A DNA stretch of 64,000 bases from positions 2,914,001-2,978,000 of the forward strand of contig NZ_CP108352.1 of the NCBI RefSeq assembly GCF_036237275.1, written 5' to 3'. This stretch comes from Streptomyces sp. NBC_01353 (GTDB taxonomy: Bacteria > Actinomycetota > Actinomycetes > Streptomycetales > Streptomycetaceae). The notes under the pieces were generated by a model. That model made no database searches. It had not been told where the DNA came from and was given only the letters and a program-made list of their open reading frames with translations. Position numbers and translations under genes: made by a program. Numbering within the stretch: the first letter of the stretch is position 1; each line of letters begins with the position of its first letter. This document shows, piece by piece, positions 41,862 through 50,283 of this stretch.

Positions 41862-42632
41862 TCAGCCGATGCCGCGGGTGTTGCCGCCGTCCGCGACCAG
41901 CACGGCGCCGGTGACGAACGCGGCCTGTTCGCCGGCGAGGAAGGCGACCAGGGCGCCCAGGTCCTCGGCCCGTCCGATCCGGCCGAGCGGGATCCCGGCG
42001 GCGACCTCGGCCAGGCGCTCCTCGACCTCGTCGCCGTACTGCACGTCGAGGATCGGGGTGCGGTGGAAGCCGGGCGCCAGGACGTTCACCGTCACCCCGG
42101 CCGGGCCGAAGGCGTGCACCAGGCCCTTGGCGAACCCGAGGACGCCGAGCCGGGCCACCGAGGACAGTCCGCTGCCCGGATGGGGCTGGCGCACCGACTC
42201 GGAGGTGATCATGACGATCCGGCCCCAGCCGGCGTGCCGCAGATAGGGCGCGGCGGCCAGCGAGATCGACACATGGGGCAGCAGGTTGGCGTTGACGGCC
42301 TCCCGGTACTCGGCGACCTCGAAGTCCTCCACGGGGCCGAAGGGCACCCCGCCGGAGTTGGTGACGACCACGTGCAGCGCGCCGAACTCCGTGGCGGTGC
42401 GGCGCACCCAGTCGGCGGCGGCGTCCTCGTCGCTCAGATCGACGACCGTGCTCAGCACCCGGCCCGTACCGCAGGCGTCCACCTCCTTGTGGGCGCGGGC
42501 CAGCCGCTCGGGGTCACGGCCGCAGATCGACACGTCGGCGCCCTCGGTGGCCAGGACGCGGGCCACGGCGAGGCCGATTCCGCTGCTGGACGCGGCGACC
42601 AGGGCGGAGCGTCCGGAGAGGCCCAGGTTCAC
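41862..42632 (-). CDS. Short-chain dehydrogenase/reductase-like protein with altered catalytic site
   Basis: A 256-residue protein from GTG 42630-42632, overlapping the sulfotransferase stop. The Rossmann start SALVAASSSGIGLAVARVLA and the C-terminal APGFHRTPI and GAVLVADGG motifs are normal. The catalytic Ser of ITSES is present, but where Tyr and Lys of YxxxK are expected (13 and 17 residues later) the protein has Ser and Arg (LSSVARLGVLGFAK). A related SDR subgroup with an SxxxR-like segment exists and its chemistry is not well defined. It could reduce a ketone with a different acid, or serve a non-redox role. The gap 41655-41861 downstream shows no gene. Confidence 0.85.
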   Translation of the reverse strand: MNLGLSGRSALVAASSSGIGLAVARVLATEGADVSICGRDPERLARAHKEVDACGTGRVLSTVVDLSDEDAAADWVRRTATEFGALHVVVTNSGGVPFGPVEDFEVAEYREAVNANLLPHVSISLAAAPYLRHAGWGRIVMITSESVRQPHPGSGLSSVARLGVLGFAKGLVHAFGPAGVTVNVLAPGFHRTPILDVQYGDEVEERLAEVAAGIPLGRIGRAEDLGALVAFLAGEQAAFVTGAVLVADGGNTRGIG

Positions 42633-43723
42633 GAGGCCTCACCTCGCGAGGGCGGTCCTGAGGTCCGCGAGGCCGGCCGGCCGGCCGGTCCGGAGGTCCT
42701 GCCGGAGCCCTGGCCGGTGCCCGCGCCGGAGCCCGAGCCCGCGCCCTTGCCCGAGCCGACGCCCACGCCCTTGCCCGAGCTCGTCGTCCGGGAGGGGCGG
42801 ACGGGGGCGAGCGGGTAGCCGTAGCGGGTCAGCAGGGGTGCGGCCGCCGCCGTGGCCGCCGCGATGTCGGCGCCGGGCAGTGCGGTGCGCCAGCGCTCGT
42901 CGGGGCGGATCTGGGTGACGCCGCGCCGCAGCCGGTCCGGATTGCCGGTGACGGTGTGGTTGGCGCCGAGCGGGATCCGGCCGGATGCGTCCACCGGGGA
43001 TTCGTCGTCGAGGCCCGCGAAGCGCAGGACGCGGGTCGTCACCTCGCGGGGGTCGCGAGCCAGGTCCTCGTGGCGGATGCGCAGGTAGCGCTCGCCCGCC
43101 GTCCGGCCGACCAGTTCGGAGGCGAGGTTGAAGGCGGTCCAGTAGCCGCTGCTGCGGGCCGGGGACATGGGGTCGATGTAGTCCTTGGCGCTGCGGTAGG
43201 ACAGCGCGGTGGCCCGCGGGTCCCGCACGATGTGCAGCACCCGTACATCCAGGTCGGTGCGGCCCAGGAGCGCGGCCGCCTCCGCCGGGTACTTGGATCC
43301 GTCCACGATCAGGCGGTCGCCGCCGAGGGCGGCCACCTGCCGGTAGACGGAGGCCGAGTGGTCGAGGAGCTCCGTCATGCCGGGGGCGGTCGGGCGCTCG
43401 CCGCGGGCCTCCGCGAGCCGGGCGGGGGTGTGCCGGGTACGCAGCAGCGCCTGCTGGAGCGTGGCCATCCGGTGCGCGGTGTGATCGGCGGTCCCCTCGG
43501 GCAGGGCCGCGAGGATGCCGGCCCAGAGCGGGCACTCGCGCAGCGGACTGCCGCAGCCGCAGCTGGAGTTGGTACCGGCGCCGAGGACGCCGTTGCGCCA
43601 GAGGTAGTACAGCTCTCCGACGTGCCGGACGCCGGGGATCTCGTTGAGGACGTTGCCGAGCAGGGTGCTGCCGCTGCGCATCCATCCGGTGATGTAGAGG
43701 ACGCGCGGGGAGGGGCCTGTCAT
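42629..43723 (-). CDS. PAPS-dependent sulfotransferase with a disordered Gly/Ser-rich C-terminal tail
   Basis: A 364-residue protein. The 5'-phosphosulfate-binding loop is WMRSGSTLLGN (about 14-24). A dimer-type 3'-phosphate site lies in LHIVRDPRATALSYRSAKDY, and RYLRIRHEDLARDP follows in normal sulfotransferase order. CysC, CysD and CysN encoded in the same operon can supply PAPS. After about residue 312 the protein continues for 50 residues as SSGKGVGVGSGKGAGSGSG and similar, ending SGPPSRGEAS. This low-complexity tail is not part of the enzyme fold. It is encoded directly downstream of the encapsulin shell gene, so the tail may be a cargo-loading segment. In known aziridine routes, sulfation of a hydroxyl makes the leaving group. 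Confidence 0.85.
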   Translation of the reverse strand: MTGPSPRVLYITGWMRSGSTLLGNVLNEIPGVRHVGELYYLWRNGVLGAGTNSSCGCGSPLRECPLWAGILAALPEGTADHTAHRMATLQQALLRTRHTPARLAEARGERPTAPGMTELLDHSASVYRQVAALGGDRLIVDGSKYPAEAAALLGRTDLDVRVLHIVRDPRATALSYRSAKDYIDPMSPARSSGYWTAFNLASELVGRTAGERYLRIRHEDLARDPREVTTRVLRFAGLDDESPVDASGRIPLGANHTVTGNPDRLRRGVTQIRPDERWRTALPGADIAAATAAAAPLLTRYGYPLAPVRPSRTTSSGKGVGVGSGKGAGSGSGAGTGQGSGRTSGPAGRPASRTSGPPSRGEAS

Positions 43724-43843
43724 GGTGGTGGGGGTCCCTTCGTGGTGCCACCGACACGGTCGGACACGGATCGCGCACGGGCCCGATGTGGTCGGTCCGC
43801 CTCGGACGCGGTCGTCGCGGGTCGGTCGCGGGGTCGGTCCGCG

Positions 43844-44737
43844 TCAGTCGCGGGTCAGCAGCAGGAAGTGCTGCGGCAGGTGGACGGCGAGACCGATCCG
43901 GCTGGTCGCCTCGATGGCGTCGGAGCCGTCCGGACCCGCGCCGCGGCGCAGCGCCAGCGAGGCCACACCCGGGACGAGCAGGGTGACGGCGGCCCGGAAG
44001 TCGCCGAGGAGGACCTGGCCGCGCGGGATCATGCGGGTGCGCGAGACGGTGATGCCGGCCGCGCCCAGCTGGCCGAGGACGCCGGCCCGTACCAACTCCC
44101 AGTACGTGAAGGGGTGGACGACGATCCCGTCGCAGGAGCCGCCCGTCTCCTCGACCTCGGCGGCGGCCTCGGTGATGGCGGCGTACACGTCCTCGCCGAG
44201 CGTGCCGCGCCGGATCTCCGGAAGGTTCAGCAGGCCGCTGATCGCGTTGTCGGCGCTGCCGTGCAGCAGCGTCTCGTTCTCGACGACGGAGAGCCGGACC
44301 AGCACGCGGTAGTCGACGAAGGACGCGAGCAGCGCCGGCTGGTCGAGCAGCCCGGCGGGCAGCGGCACGCGCACCGTCAGATCGGTGAGCTCGGCCTGCT
44401 CGAGGCGCGGGGCGAAGGCGCCCTCGGGGGTGGCCTGGTACGAGGTGCCGGCGGCGGCCAGTCGGGCGGCCGGCGGCTCGTGCACGAAGGTGACCGGCGC
44501 GTCGCCGACCGACGCCGTCTTCAGCAGGTGCCGCACGGCGTACCGCGGGCGGGTCGCGAACAGCGGGAAGACGGCCGGGAGATGGGCGCGGAAGGGCACC
44601 TCGTGGTCCTGGTCCTGGCCGGCGGCGCGTACCGACCAGGCGAACTCCTCGCCCGGGCTGCGGGTGGCGAGGGCCGGGTCGGCGAGCTGTATCTGGACTC
44701 CCTGCTGCACTGCGGAATCGGCGGTGGCTGCCAGCAT
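43844..44737 (-). CDS. Family 3 encapsulin-type shell protein (HK97 fold)
   Basis: A 297-residue protein from ATG 44735-44737, preceded by GAGGAGA. The pattern is that of HK97-type capsid folds. An E-loop region (about 60-130) is followed by the spine helix, NETLLHGSADNAISGLLNLP, then AAITEAAAEVEETGGSCDGI, VVHPFTYWELVR, GQVLLGDFRAAVTLLVPGVA and a final RIGLAVHLPQHFLLL. No portal, terminase, protease or tail gene is present, so it is not a phage capsid gene. Shell proteins of this kind (family 3, natural-product encapsulins) are known in actinobacterial biosynthetic clusters. Its operon continues with the sulfotransferase, SDR, LysZ-LysK and PAPS-making genes, so one or more of these enzymes are candidate cargo. 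Confidence 0.85.
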   Translation of the reverse strand: MLAATADSAVQQGVQIQLADPALATRSPGEEFAWSVRAAGQDQDHEVPFRAHLPAVFPLFATRPRYAVRHLLKTASVGDAPVTFVHEPPAARLAAAGTSYQATPEGAFAPRLEQAELTDLTVRVPLPAGLLDQPALLASFVDYRVLVRLSVVENETLLHGSADNAISGLLNLPEIRRGTLGEDVYAAITEAAAEVEETGGSCDGIVVHPFTYWELVRAGVLGQLGAAGITVSRTRMIPRGQVLLGDFRAAVTLLVPGVASLALRRGAGPDGSDAIEATSRIGLAVHLPQHFLLLTRD

Positions 44738-44892
44738 GACGTCTCCTCGGGTGTTCGGTGAAATGTTCGGTCGGCCATTCACATTAGGCACCCGACAGCA
44801 TTTCGAGGGAGAAAGTCGATGGCTTGTATTTATGGCTCGAATAAGGGGCGTTGATTCCGGCCCCCGGACTCCTTCTTGAGCGTTGCACACCC

Positions 44893-44912
44893 GTCACATG
44901 AAGATGTCACAT
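44893..44912. promoter_or_regulatory. GTCACAT direct repeats in the divergent control region
   Basis: GTCACAT occurs at 44893-44899 and 44906-44912, 13 bases apart, in the 270-base region between the divergent encapsulin and LysR genes. This spacing would place both copies on nearly the same helix face. Binding by the LysR protein is a guess. No other clear promoter element is visible in the region. Confidence 0.35.
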
Positions 44913-45007
44913 CCGGTCCGTGACCGCATCCATGGCGCCGTCGAAACCGCCGACCCTAGGCTGAGCGCAGACTTCACGGAACGTCCTTCGACGATGTGGG
45001 TGGGAGA

Positions 45008-46021
45008 ATGCATCACGACTTGCAGATAAACAGGCTGAGGACTCTGGTGGCCGTCGTCGAACTCGGCGGTTTCCGGAGGGCGGCGGAGTCACTGCACATC
45101 ACCCAGCCCGCCGTCAGCCAGCAGATACGCCAGCTGAGCGGTCTCATCCGGAGCCCGGTGTTCGCCTCCACGGGACGCAATCTGCGGCTCAGCCCGCGGG
45201 GCGAGGAGCTCCTGAGGTACGCCCGCCGGATGGTGGCCCTCAACGACGAGGCCGTCGACCGCTTCATCCCGCAGGCCGGCCAGCTCATGCTCTCGATCGG
45301 GGTGTCGAGCCAGCTCGCGGAGGTGCTGCCCGAGTTCCTCCGGCTGCTGAACCGGGGGATGCCCCAGGCCCAGCTGAGCGTGCGGACCGGGGCGAGCGAG
45401 GAACTGGCGGCCCAGCTGGCCGGCGGTCAGCTCGACGCGGCGCTGCTGTTCCAGGCCGATCCGCCCGCCTCCGGCACGGACTGCCGGGAGTTGGGCAGGA
45501 TGCGCATGGCCTGGTTCGGGCGGCCGGCCCACGGAGAGCGGGGCGCGCTGCCCCTGGCGCTCTTCCCCGAGCCCTGCACGCTTCGGGGCCGGGTCCGCGA
45601 GGTCCTCGACGCCTCGGGCATCGAGTGGCGGGTGGCGTACGAGAGCAGCGAGCTGATCGGACTGAGGTCGGCCGCCAAGGCGGGTCTCGGGATGACCTGC
45701 CTGGTCGCCAACGGGGACGAGCTGTGGGGCCTGACCCCGTCCGTACGCCCCGGGCTTCCGGAGCCGCCCGAGCCGGTGCCGGTGACGATGGCGCTGGCTC
45801 CGGGAGGCGTACCGGAGGGCTTCACCGCCATCGCGGAGAAGGCGTTCCGCCAGGCCCTCCGGGGCTATCCGCTCACCTCGGAAGCGCCCTCCGACAAGCC
45901 CGCGGACGCCACCGCCGGCCCGACGTCCGCACCGGCCACCGCCACGGCCCCGACCTCGGCCCCGACCTCGGACTCCTCCGGCTCCGCCGGCGCTCCCGTG
46001 CTCGCGACCGCCACGGCCTGA
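45008..46021 (+). CDS. LysR-type transcriptional regulator
   Basis: A 337-residue protein. The N-terminal winged helix reads INRLRTLVAVVELGGFRRAA, then LHITQPAVSQQIRQL. A periplasmic-binding-type effector domain follows (LSIGVSSQLAEVLPEFLRLL, then GGQLDAALLFQAD). The last 45 residues are a Thr/Ala/Ser/Pro-rich unstructured tail, which is unusual for LysR proteins. The ATG at 45008 is preferred to the GTG at 44996 because GGGTGGGAG precedes it. It lies between the two divergent arms of the carrier-protein cluster and is the most likely pathway-specific regulator. The co-inducer is unknown. Confidence 0.9.
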   Translation: MHHDLQINRLRTLVAVVELGGFRRAAESLHITQPAVSQQIRQLSGLIRSPVFASTGRNLRLSPRGEELLRYARRMVALNDEAVDRFIPQAGQLMLSIGVSSQLAEVLPEFLRLLNRGMPQAQLSVRTGASEELAAQLAGGQLDAALLFQADPPASGTDCRELGRMRMAWFGRPAHGERGALPLALFPEPCTLRGRVREVLDASGIEWRVAYESSELIGLRSAAKAGLGMTCLVANGDELWGLTPSVRPGLPEPPEPVPVTMALAPGGVPEGFTAIAEKAFRQALRGYPLTSEAPSDKPADATAGPTSAPATATAPTSAPTSDSSGSAGAPVLATATA

Positions 46022-46157
46022 CGGCCTCTTCGCCCCCATAAGCAATCGCCCTCGTTCCGATCAGATCATGCGTCGGAGCACCACGGAATAGGGCACCGCA
46101 ACGGCACTACAGTAATTTCCGGTTCGCCAACTCCACGGAAGAATTGAGGAAATCGCC

Positions 46158-46340
46158 ATGCAGGAAACCCTTGTCGCCCCCGAGTGCCCCGAGTGCGACG
46201 CCGAGGTGTCGCTGGGAACGGATGCCCGGGTGAGCGAAATAGTCGAGTGCCCGGAATGCCGGCTGGAGCTGGAGATCGAGTCCGTCGAGCCGCCGCGACT
46301 TCTGCTGGCTCCCGAGGTCGAGGAGGACTGGGGCGAGTAA
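46158..46340 (+). CDS. lysW: LysW-like amino-group carrier protein
   Basis: A 60-residue acidic protein with GAGG before its ATG. It has the zinc-binding pairs CPEC (10-13) and CPEC (about 32-35) and ends in the signature EDWGE, whose final Glu is the attachment point for the substrate amino group. LysW-type carriers hold the amino acid by an isopeptide link, protecting the amine while the side chain is modified. Lysine in actinobacteria is made by the diaminopimelate route, so this copy should serve secondary metabolism. The ligase (lysX) and reductase (lysY) genes follow immediately. Confidence 0.95.
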   Translation: MQETLVAPECPECDAEVSLGTDARVSEIVECPECRLELEIESVEPPRLLLAPEVEEDWGE

Positions 46341-46385
46341 CGGGCCCGGCCATCCCGACGAGAAGACGAGAAGGAGATTTCCCTG

Positions 46386-47249
46386 ATGAGCTCTGCGGCA
46401 GCGCGACTCGGTGTCCTCGCCTCCCGGGTCCGGTTCGAGGAGAAGAACATCCTGACCGCGCTGGAGAGGCGCGGCGTCGCCTGTGAACAGATCGACCCCC
46501 GCGCTCTGTCGGTCCGGGCCGGAACGCCCTGGGACGGCCCGCAGATCGTGCTCAACCGCGAAGTGGGTCACTACCGTGCCCTGTACGCGGCTTCCGCACT
46601 GGAGTCGGCGGGCGTGACGGTGCTCAACAGTGCCGCCGCCACGGCCGTCTGCGGGGACAAGTGGCAGACCTCGGCGGCCCTGGTCGCCCGAGGCCTGCCG
46701 ACCCCGGAGACCACGCTCGCCCTGACCCCGGACGCGGCCCTGAAGGCCCTGGAGGAACTGGGCTATCCCGCGGTGATCAAGCCCCTGGTGGGGTCCTGGG
46801 GGCGGCTCGTCACCCGGGTCACCGACCGGGCGATGGCCGAGGCGGTGCTCGAGCACCTCGCGGCCCTGCCCTCCCCGCAGTCGCACATCGTCTACGTCCA
46901 GCGCGAGGTCGCCAAGGCGGACCGGGACATCCGGGTCCTGGTCGTCGGCGGCCGGGCGGTCGGGGCCACCTACCGCCGAAGCGAGGACTGGCGCACCAAC
47001 GTGGCCCGCGGCGCGGTCAGCGAGCGCTGCCCGCTCGAGGCGGACCTCACCGAGCTCGCGGTCGCGGCGGCGGACACCGTCGGCGCCTGTGTGGCCGGGG
47101 TGGACCTCCTGGAGGAGCCGGGCGGCCGGCTCACCGTCCTGGAGGTCAACGACCGGGTCGAGTTCCGCGGCCTGCAGTCGACCTACGGATCCGACCTCGA
47201 TGTGGCGGACACCATCGCCGCCCTCCTGACAGCAAAGGCAGAGTCATGA
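46386..47249 (+). CDS. lysX: LysX-like ATP-grasp ligase loading the carrier protein
   Basis: A 287-residue RimK/LysX-family ATP-grasp enzyme with GAAGGAG upstream. Features are KWQTSAALVARGLPTPETTL, AVIKPLVGSWGRLV (ATP-binding Lys), IVYVQREVAKADRDIRVLVV and the signature LEVNDRVEFRGLQSTYG. In LysX/ArgX enzymes the EVN...EF segment helps select aminoadipate or glutamate; here the residues after EF differ from those in common LysX, so I do not predict the substrate firmly. In the known secondary pathways it is glutamate. It joins the substrate amino group to the LysW C-terminal Glu. Its stop overlaps the lysY start. Confidence 0.9.
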   Translation: MSSAAARLGVLASRVRFEEKNILTALERRGVACEQIDPRALSVRAGTPWDGPQIVLNREVGHYRALYAASALESAGVTVLNSAAATAVCGDKWQTSAALVARGLPTPETTLALTPDAALKALEELGYPAVIKPLVGSWGRLVTRVTDRAMAEAVLEHLAALPSPQSHIVYVQREVAKADRDIRVLVVGGRAVGATYRRSEDWRTNVARGAVSERCPLEADLTELAVAAADTVGACVAGVDLLEEPGGRLTVLEVNDRVEFRGLQSTYGSDLDVADTIAALLTAKAES

Positions 47250-48271
47250 TCCGCGCGGCAGTGCTGGGAGCGGCCGGCTACATCGGCGGGGAGCTGCTGC
47301 GGCTGCTCGTCAACCACCCCCAGGTCGACCTGGCGGCCGCCACCTCGCGCACCCTCCAGGGACGTCAGATCGACGGCGTCCACCCCAACCTGCGCGGCCG
47401 CACCCGGCTGACGTTCTCGTCCGAGGACCAACTCCCCCGCGTCGACGTGCTGTTCCTGGCGACCCCGCACCGCGAGACGATGCAGCGGATGCCGGAGTTC
47501 CTCACCAAGGCGAATGTCGTCATCGACCTGTCGGGCGACTTCCGGCTCGGCGACCCCGAGGTGTACGAGGACTACTACGGCACCCCGCACTCGGCCCCCG
47601 AGCTCATCGGCACCTTCGTCCAGGGGCTTCCGGAGCTCCACCGCGAGCGGCTGCGCACCGCGGACCGGATCTCCGTGCCCGGCTGCATGGCCGCCGCCGG
47701 CATCCTCTCCCTCGTCCCGCTGGCCGAGGCCGGACTCATCACGGGCGATGTCACGGTCGACGCCAGGACGGGCTCCAGCGGCTCGGGCGCCAAGGCGGGC
47801 GCGGAGAACCTGCACGCCGAACGCAGCGGCGCCCTCCGGGTGTTCGCCCCGACCCGGCACCGGCACGAGGCGGAGATCGCCCAGGCCACCGGGCACACCG
47901 TCCGGATGTCGGCGACCGGTGTCGAAGCGGTCCGCGGCGTCCAGCTGCTGAGCCGGGCGACCCTCGCCGACGGTGTCGACGAGCGGGCCATCCGGTCCGC
48001 CTACCGGACCCGCTACGCCGACGAGCCGTTCATGCGGATCGTCGCCGCCCGGCGCGGGATGCACCGCTTCCCCGACGCCAAGATCCTCTCCGGTTCCAAC
48101 TTCTGCGACGTCGGGTTCGCCCTGGACCGGGGCGCGGCGACCGTCACCGTGATCGCGGCGCTGGACAACCTCGTCAAGGGCGGCGCGGGCAACGCGGTGC
48201 AGTGCATGAACGTGCGCTTCGGGGAGCCCGAGACGCGCGGCCTCGAGTTCACCGGCCTGCACCCCAACTGA
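47246..48271 (+). CDS. lysY: LysY/ArgC-like [LysW]-amino acyl-phosphate reductase
   Basis: A 341-residue protein. The NADPH fold starts with AAVLGAAGYIGGELLRLL; the catalytic Cys lies in SVPGCMAAAGILSLVPLAEA, and a conserved His-containing segment is FAPTRHRHEAEIAQ. It reduces the carrier-bound acyl phosphate made by the LysZ-like domain to the semialdehyde. The ATG overlaps the lysX stop (ATGA). Classification as LysY, not ArgC, rests on the neighbours. The 117-base spacer to the next gene is Pro-codon-like and carries a short CACCCATCAGCCGCCTCA tandem repeat. Confidence 0.9.
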   Translation: MIRAAVLGAAGYIGGELLRLLVNHPQVDLAAATSRTLQGRQIDGVHPNLRGRTRLTFSSEDQLPRVDVLFLATPHRETMQRMPEFLTKANVVIDLSGDFRLGDPEVYEDYYGTPHSAPELIGTFVQGLPELHRERLRTADRISVPGCMAAAGILSLVPLAEAGLITGDVTVDARTGSSGSGAKAGAENLHAERSGALRVFAPTRHRHEAEIAQATGHTVRMSATGVEAVRGVQLLSRATLADGVDERAIRSAYRTRYADEPFMRIVAARRGMHRFPDAKILSGSNFCDVGFALDRGAATVTVIAALDNLVKGGAGNAVQCMNVRFGEPETRGLEFTGLHPN

Positions 48272-48388
48272 CCGTCTCCCCCACCCCGTGACCGACCCGG
48301 CCGGCAGCCGCCCCACCCAGCAGCCCGCCCCACCCATCAGCCGCCTCACCCATCAGCCGCCTCACGTACCAGCCGAAAGGACCCAGGC

Positions 48389-49318
48389 ATGAGCAGCCCG
48401 CCTCTGCTGCGGGGCGCCCCCGCCCGCACCGATCTCACCGGCACCGGCCTCGACGAGCGCCGCCCGGACGCACACGGCCCCGACGCGGCTGAGCTCGCCG
48501 ACATCACCGGCCGGATCAGGGAGCACATCGTCGCCATGTGCGCCGGCCCCGAGGGCGGCCACCTGGGCGGGTCGATGTCGCTCGTCGAGATCCTGTCCGT
48601 CCTGTACTTCCGGGTCATGCGGCACGACCCCCGCTTCCCCGGCCTGCCCGAGCGCGACGTCCTGCTGCTGAGCAAGGGACACGGCGGTATCGCCCTGTTC
48701 GCGACGCTCTGCGAGGCCGGCTACTTCCCGGCCGAGGACCTCGACGAGTACGCCAGGCCCGGCAGCCACCTGATGGCCCATCCGCACCCCGAGATCGCCG
48801 GCGTGGAGATCGCCTCCGGCTCGCTCGGCCACGGTCTCGCCCTCGGCGTCGGCTACGCACTGGCCAACCGCCTCGACGGCTCGGCCCGCCGCTGCTTCGT
48901 GGTGATGGGCGACGGCGAGCTCCAGGAGGGCTCGGTCTGGGAGGCCGCCTCGGTCGCCTCCGCACACCGGCTGAACAGCCTCACCGCGATCGTCGACCGC
49001 AACGGTCTGCAGATCACCGGCGGCACCGAGTCCGTCAACTCCCTGGAGCCGCTGGCCGATCGCTGGCGGGCCTTCGGCTGGCGCGTCGTCGAGGCCGACG
49101 GCCACGACGCGGAGGCGCTAACAAGCGCGTTGACGCTGCCCGCGGACCTGGACAGGCCCACCGTGATCATCGCCCACACCGTCAAGGGCAAGGGCGTGCC
49201 CTTCATCGAGGGCCAGGCCAAGAGCCACTACGCCCGGCTGAGCGGCCGGCAGCACCAGCGGGCGCTCAACGCGGTCCGTGCCTCGGCGGGCACCCCGGCG
49301 GGCGGTGACCGTCGATGA
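48389..49318 (+). CDS. Transketolase N-terminal subunit
   Basis: A 309-residue protein carrying the thiamine-diphosphate-binding half of transketolase: GGHLGGSMSLVEIL, LLLSKGHGGIALFATL, GSLGHGLALGVGYALA and the TPP motif GDGELQEGSVWEAA...N (about 169-182). The first 35 residues are a non-conserved extension. The second half is encoded by the next gene, overlapping by ATGA. In carrier-protein pathways such as that of vazabitide, a split transketolase transfers a two-carbon ketol unit onto the LysW-bound semialdehyde, lengthening the chain. That is the likely role here, since no pentose-phosphate genes are nearby. Confidence 0.95.
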   Translation: MSSPPLLRGAPARTDLTGTGLDERRPDAHGPDAAELADITGRIREHIVAMCAGPEGGHLGGSMSLVEILSVLYFRVMRHDPRFPGLPERDVLLLSKGHGGIALFATLCEAGYFPAEDLDEYARPGSHLMAHPHPEIAGVEIASGSLGHGLALGVGYALANRLDGSARRCFVVMGDGELQEGSVWEAASVASAHRLNSLTAIVDRNGLQITGGTESVNSLEPLADRWRAFGWRVVEADGHDAEALTSALTLPADLDRPTVIIAHTVKGKGVPFIEGQAKSHYARLSGRQHQRALNAVRASAGTPAGGDRR

Positions 49319-50283
49319 CCACGGCTCCCGCCCCCGCTCCGGCCCGCGCCGCCCGTGAGGTCTACCGCGACACGGTCGCCGAGCTGCTCCCCGGCGAGCC
49401 GCGGCTGGTGGTCCTGGACAGCGACACCGGACTGTTCGGCGGGGTGGACTTCGGTTCCGCCGCCGACCGCTACCTCAATCTCGGCATCGCCGAGCACACC
49501 CTGATGGGCACGGCCGCCGGCCTCGCCCGGGAGGGCCGTATCCCGCTGGTCAACACCATGGCGGCGTTCGCCTCCTCCCGCGCGGTGGAGGCCGTGAAGA
49601 TCGACATCGCGATGGGCAACCTTCCGGTGCTGATCGCGGCCACCCACTCCGGGGTGTCGGCCGGGCATCTCGGCCCGACCCACCACGCCCTGGAGGACCT
49701 CGCGGTGATGCGGGCCCTGCCCCACATGACCGTGGTGGTCCCGGGCGACGCCGCCGGGACCGAGGACCTGCTGCGCCAGGCGCTGACGCTGGGCGGCCCG
49801 GTCTACTTCCGGCTCGGCCGGGGCGCCACCCCCGATCTGCCCGCCGGTCCGCCGGTGCGGCTCGGCAAGGCCCAGCAGCTGCGGCACGGTACGGACATCA
49901 CCCTGGCGGCCTGCGGGCCCTACCCGGTGCTCGCCGCCCTGGAGGCGGCCGACCTGCTGGAGTCCGAGGGCATCACCGCGAACGTGCTGCACCTGCACAC
50001 CGTCAAACCGCTGGACACCCCTGCGCTGCTGAGCTCGCTCGGTGTGCGCGACACGGTGATCACCGTGGAGGAGCACTGGAGCTCCGGCGGCTTCGGGTCG
50101 GCGGTCGCCGAGGCGCTCAGCGCCGTACGCCCGGTGCGGGTGCATCGGATGGCGCTGCCGGACGAGTTCGTCCCCGTCGCCGGAAGCCAGCGCTATCTGC
50201 TCGAACGGGGCGGGGTCAGCGCGCGGGCGATCGCCGAGCGCGCCCGTGCCTCGCTCGATTCACGCCGTGGAGGCATCCGTTGA
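49315..50283 (+). CDS. Transketolase C-terminal subunit
   Basis: A 322-residue protein with the pyrimidine-binding and C-terminal domains of transketolase: FFSRVVDLGIAEH-like block as YLNLGIAEHTLMGTAAGLAR, the catalytic Glu within GIAEH, ATHSGVSAGHLGPTHHALED, and HTVKPLDTPALLSSLGVRDT, VITVEEHWSSGGFG. It forms the active enzyme with the preceding subunit. The start ATG overlaps that gene's stop. Its own stop overlaps the TTG start of the following ligase gene. The role in C2 extension of the carrier-bound aldehyde is inferred from known amino-group-carrier clusters. Confidence 0.95.
   Translation: MTTAPAPAPARAAREVYRDTVAELLPGEPRLVVLDSDTGLFGGVDFGSAADRYLNLGIAEHTLMGTAAGLAREGRIPLVNTMAAFASSRAVEAVKIDIAMGNLPVLIAATHSGVSAGHLGPTHHALEDLAVMRALPHMTVVVPGDAAGTEDLLRQALTLGGPVYFRLGRGATPDLPAGPPVRLGKAQQLRHGTDITLAACGPYPVLAALEAADLLESEGITANVLHLHTVKPLDTPALLSSLGVRDTVITVEEHWSSGGFGSAVAEALSAVRPVRVHRMALPDEFVPVAGSQRYLLERGGVSARAIAERARASLDSRRGGIR

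Noticed and set aside
43844-44737. HK97-fold protein as evidence of a prophage
   Set aside because: No terminase, portal, protease, scaffold or tail genes are present, and the gene sits in an operon of small-molecule enzymes.
39798-48271. lysX, lysY and the kinase-peptidase as arginine biosynthesis genes
   Set aside because: A LysW carrier with the EDWGE end, the kinase-hydrolase fusion and the transketolase pair point to carrier-protein secondary metabolism.
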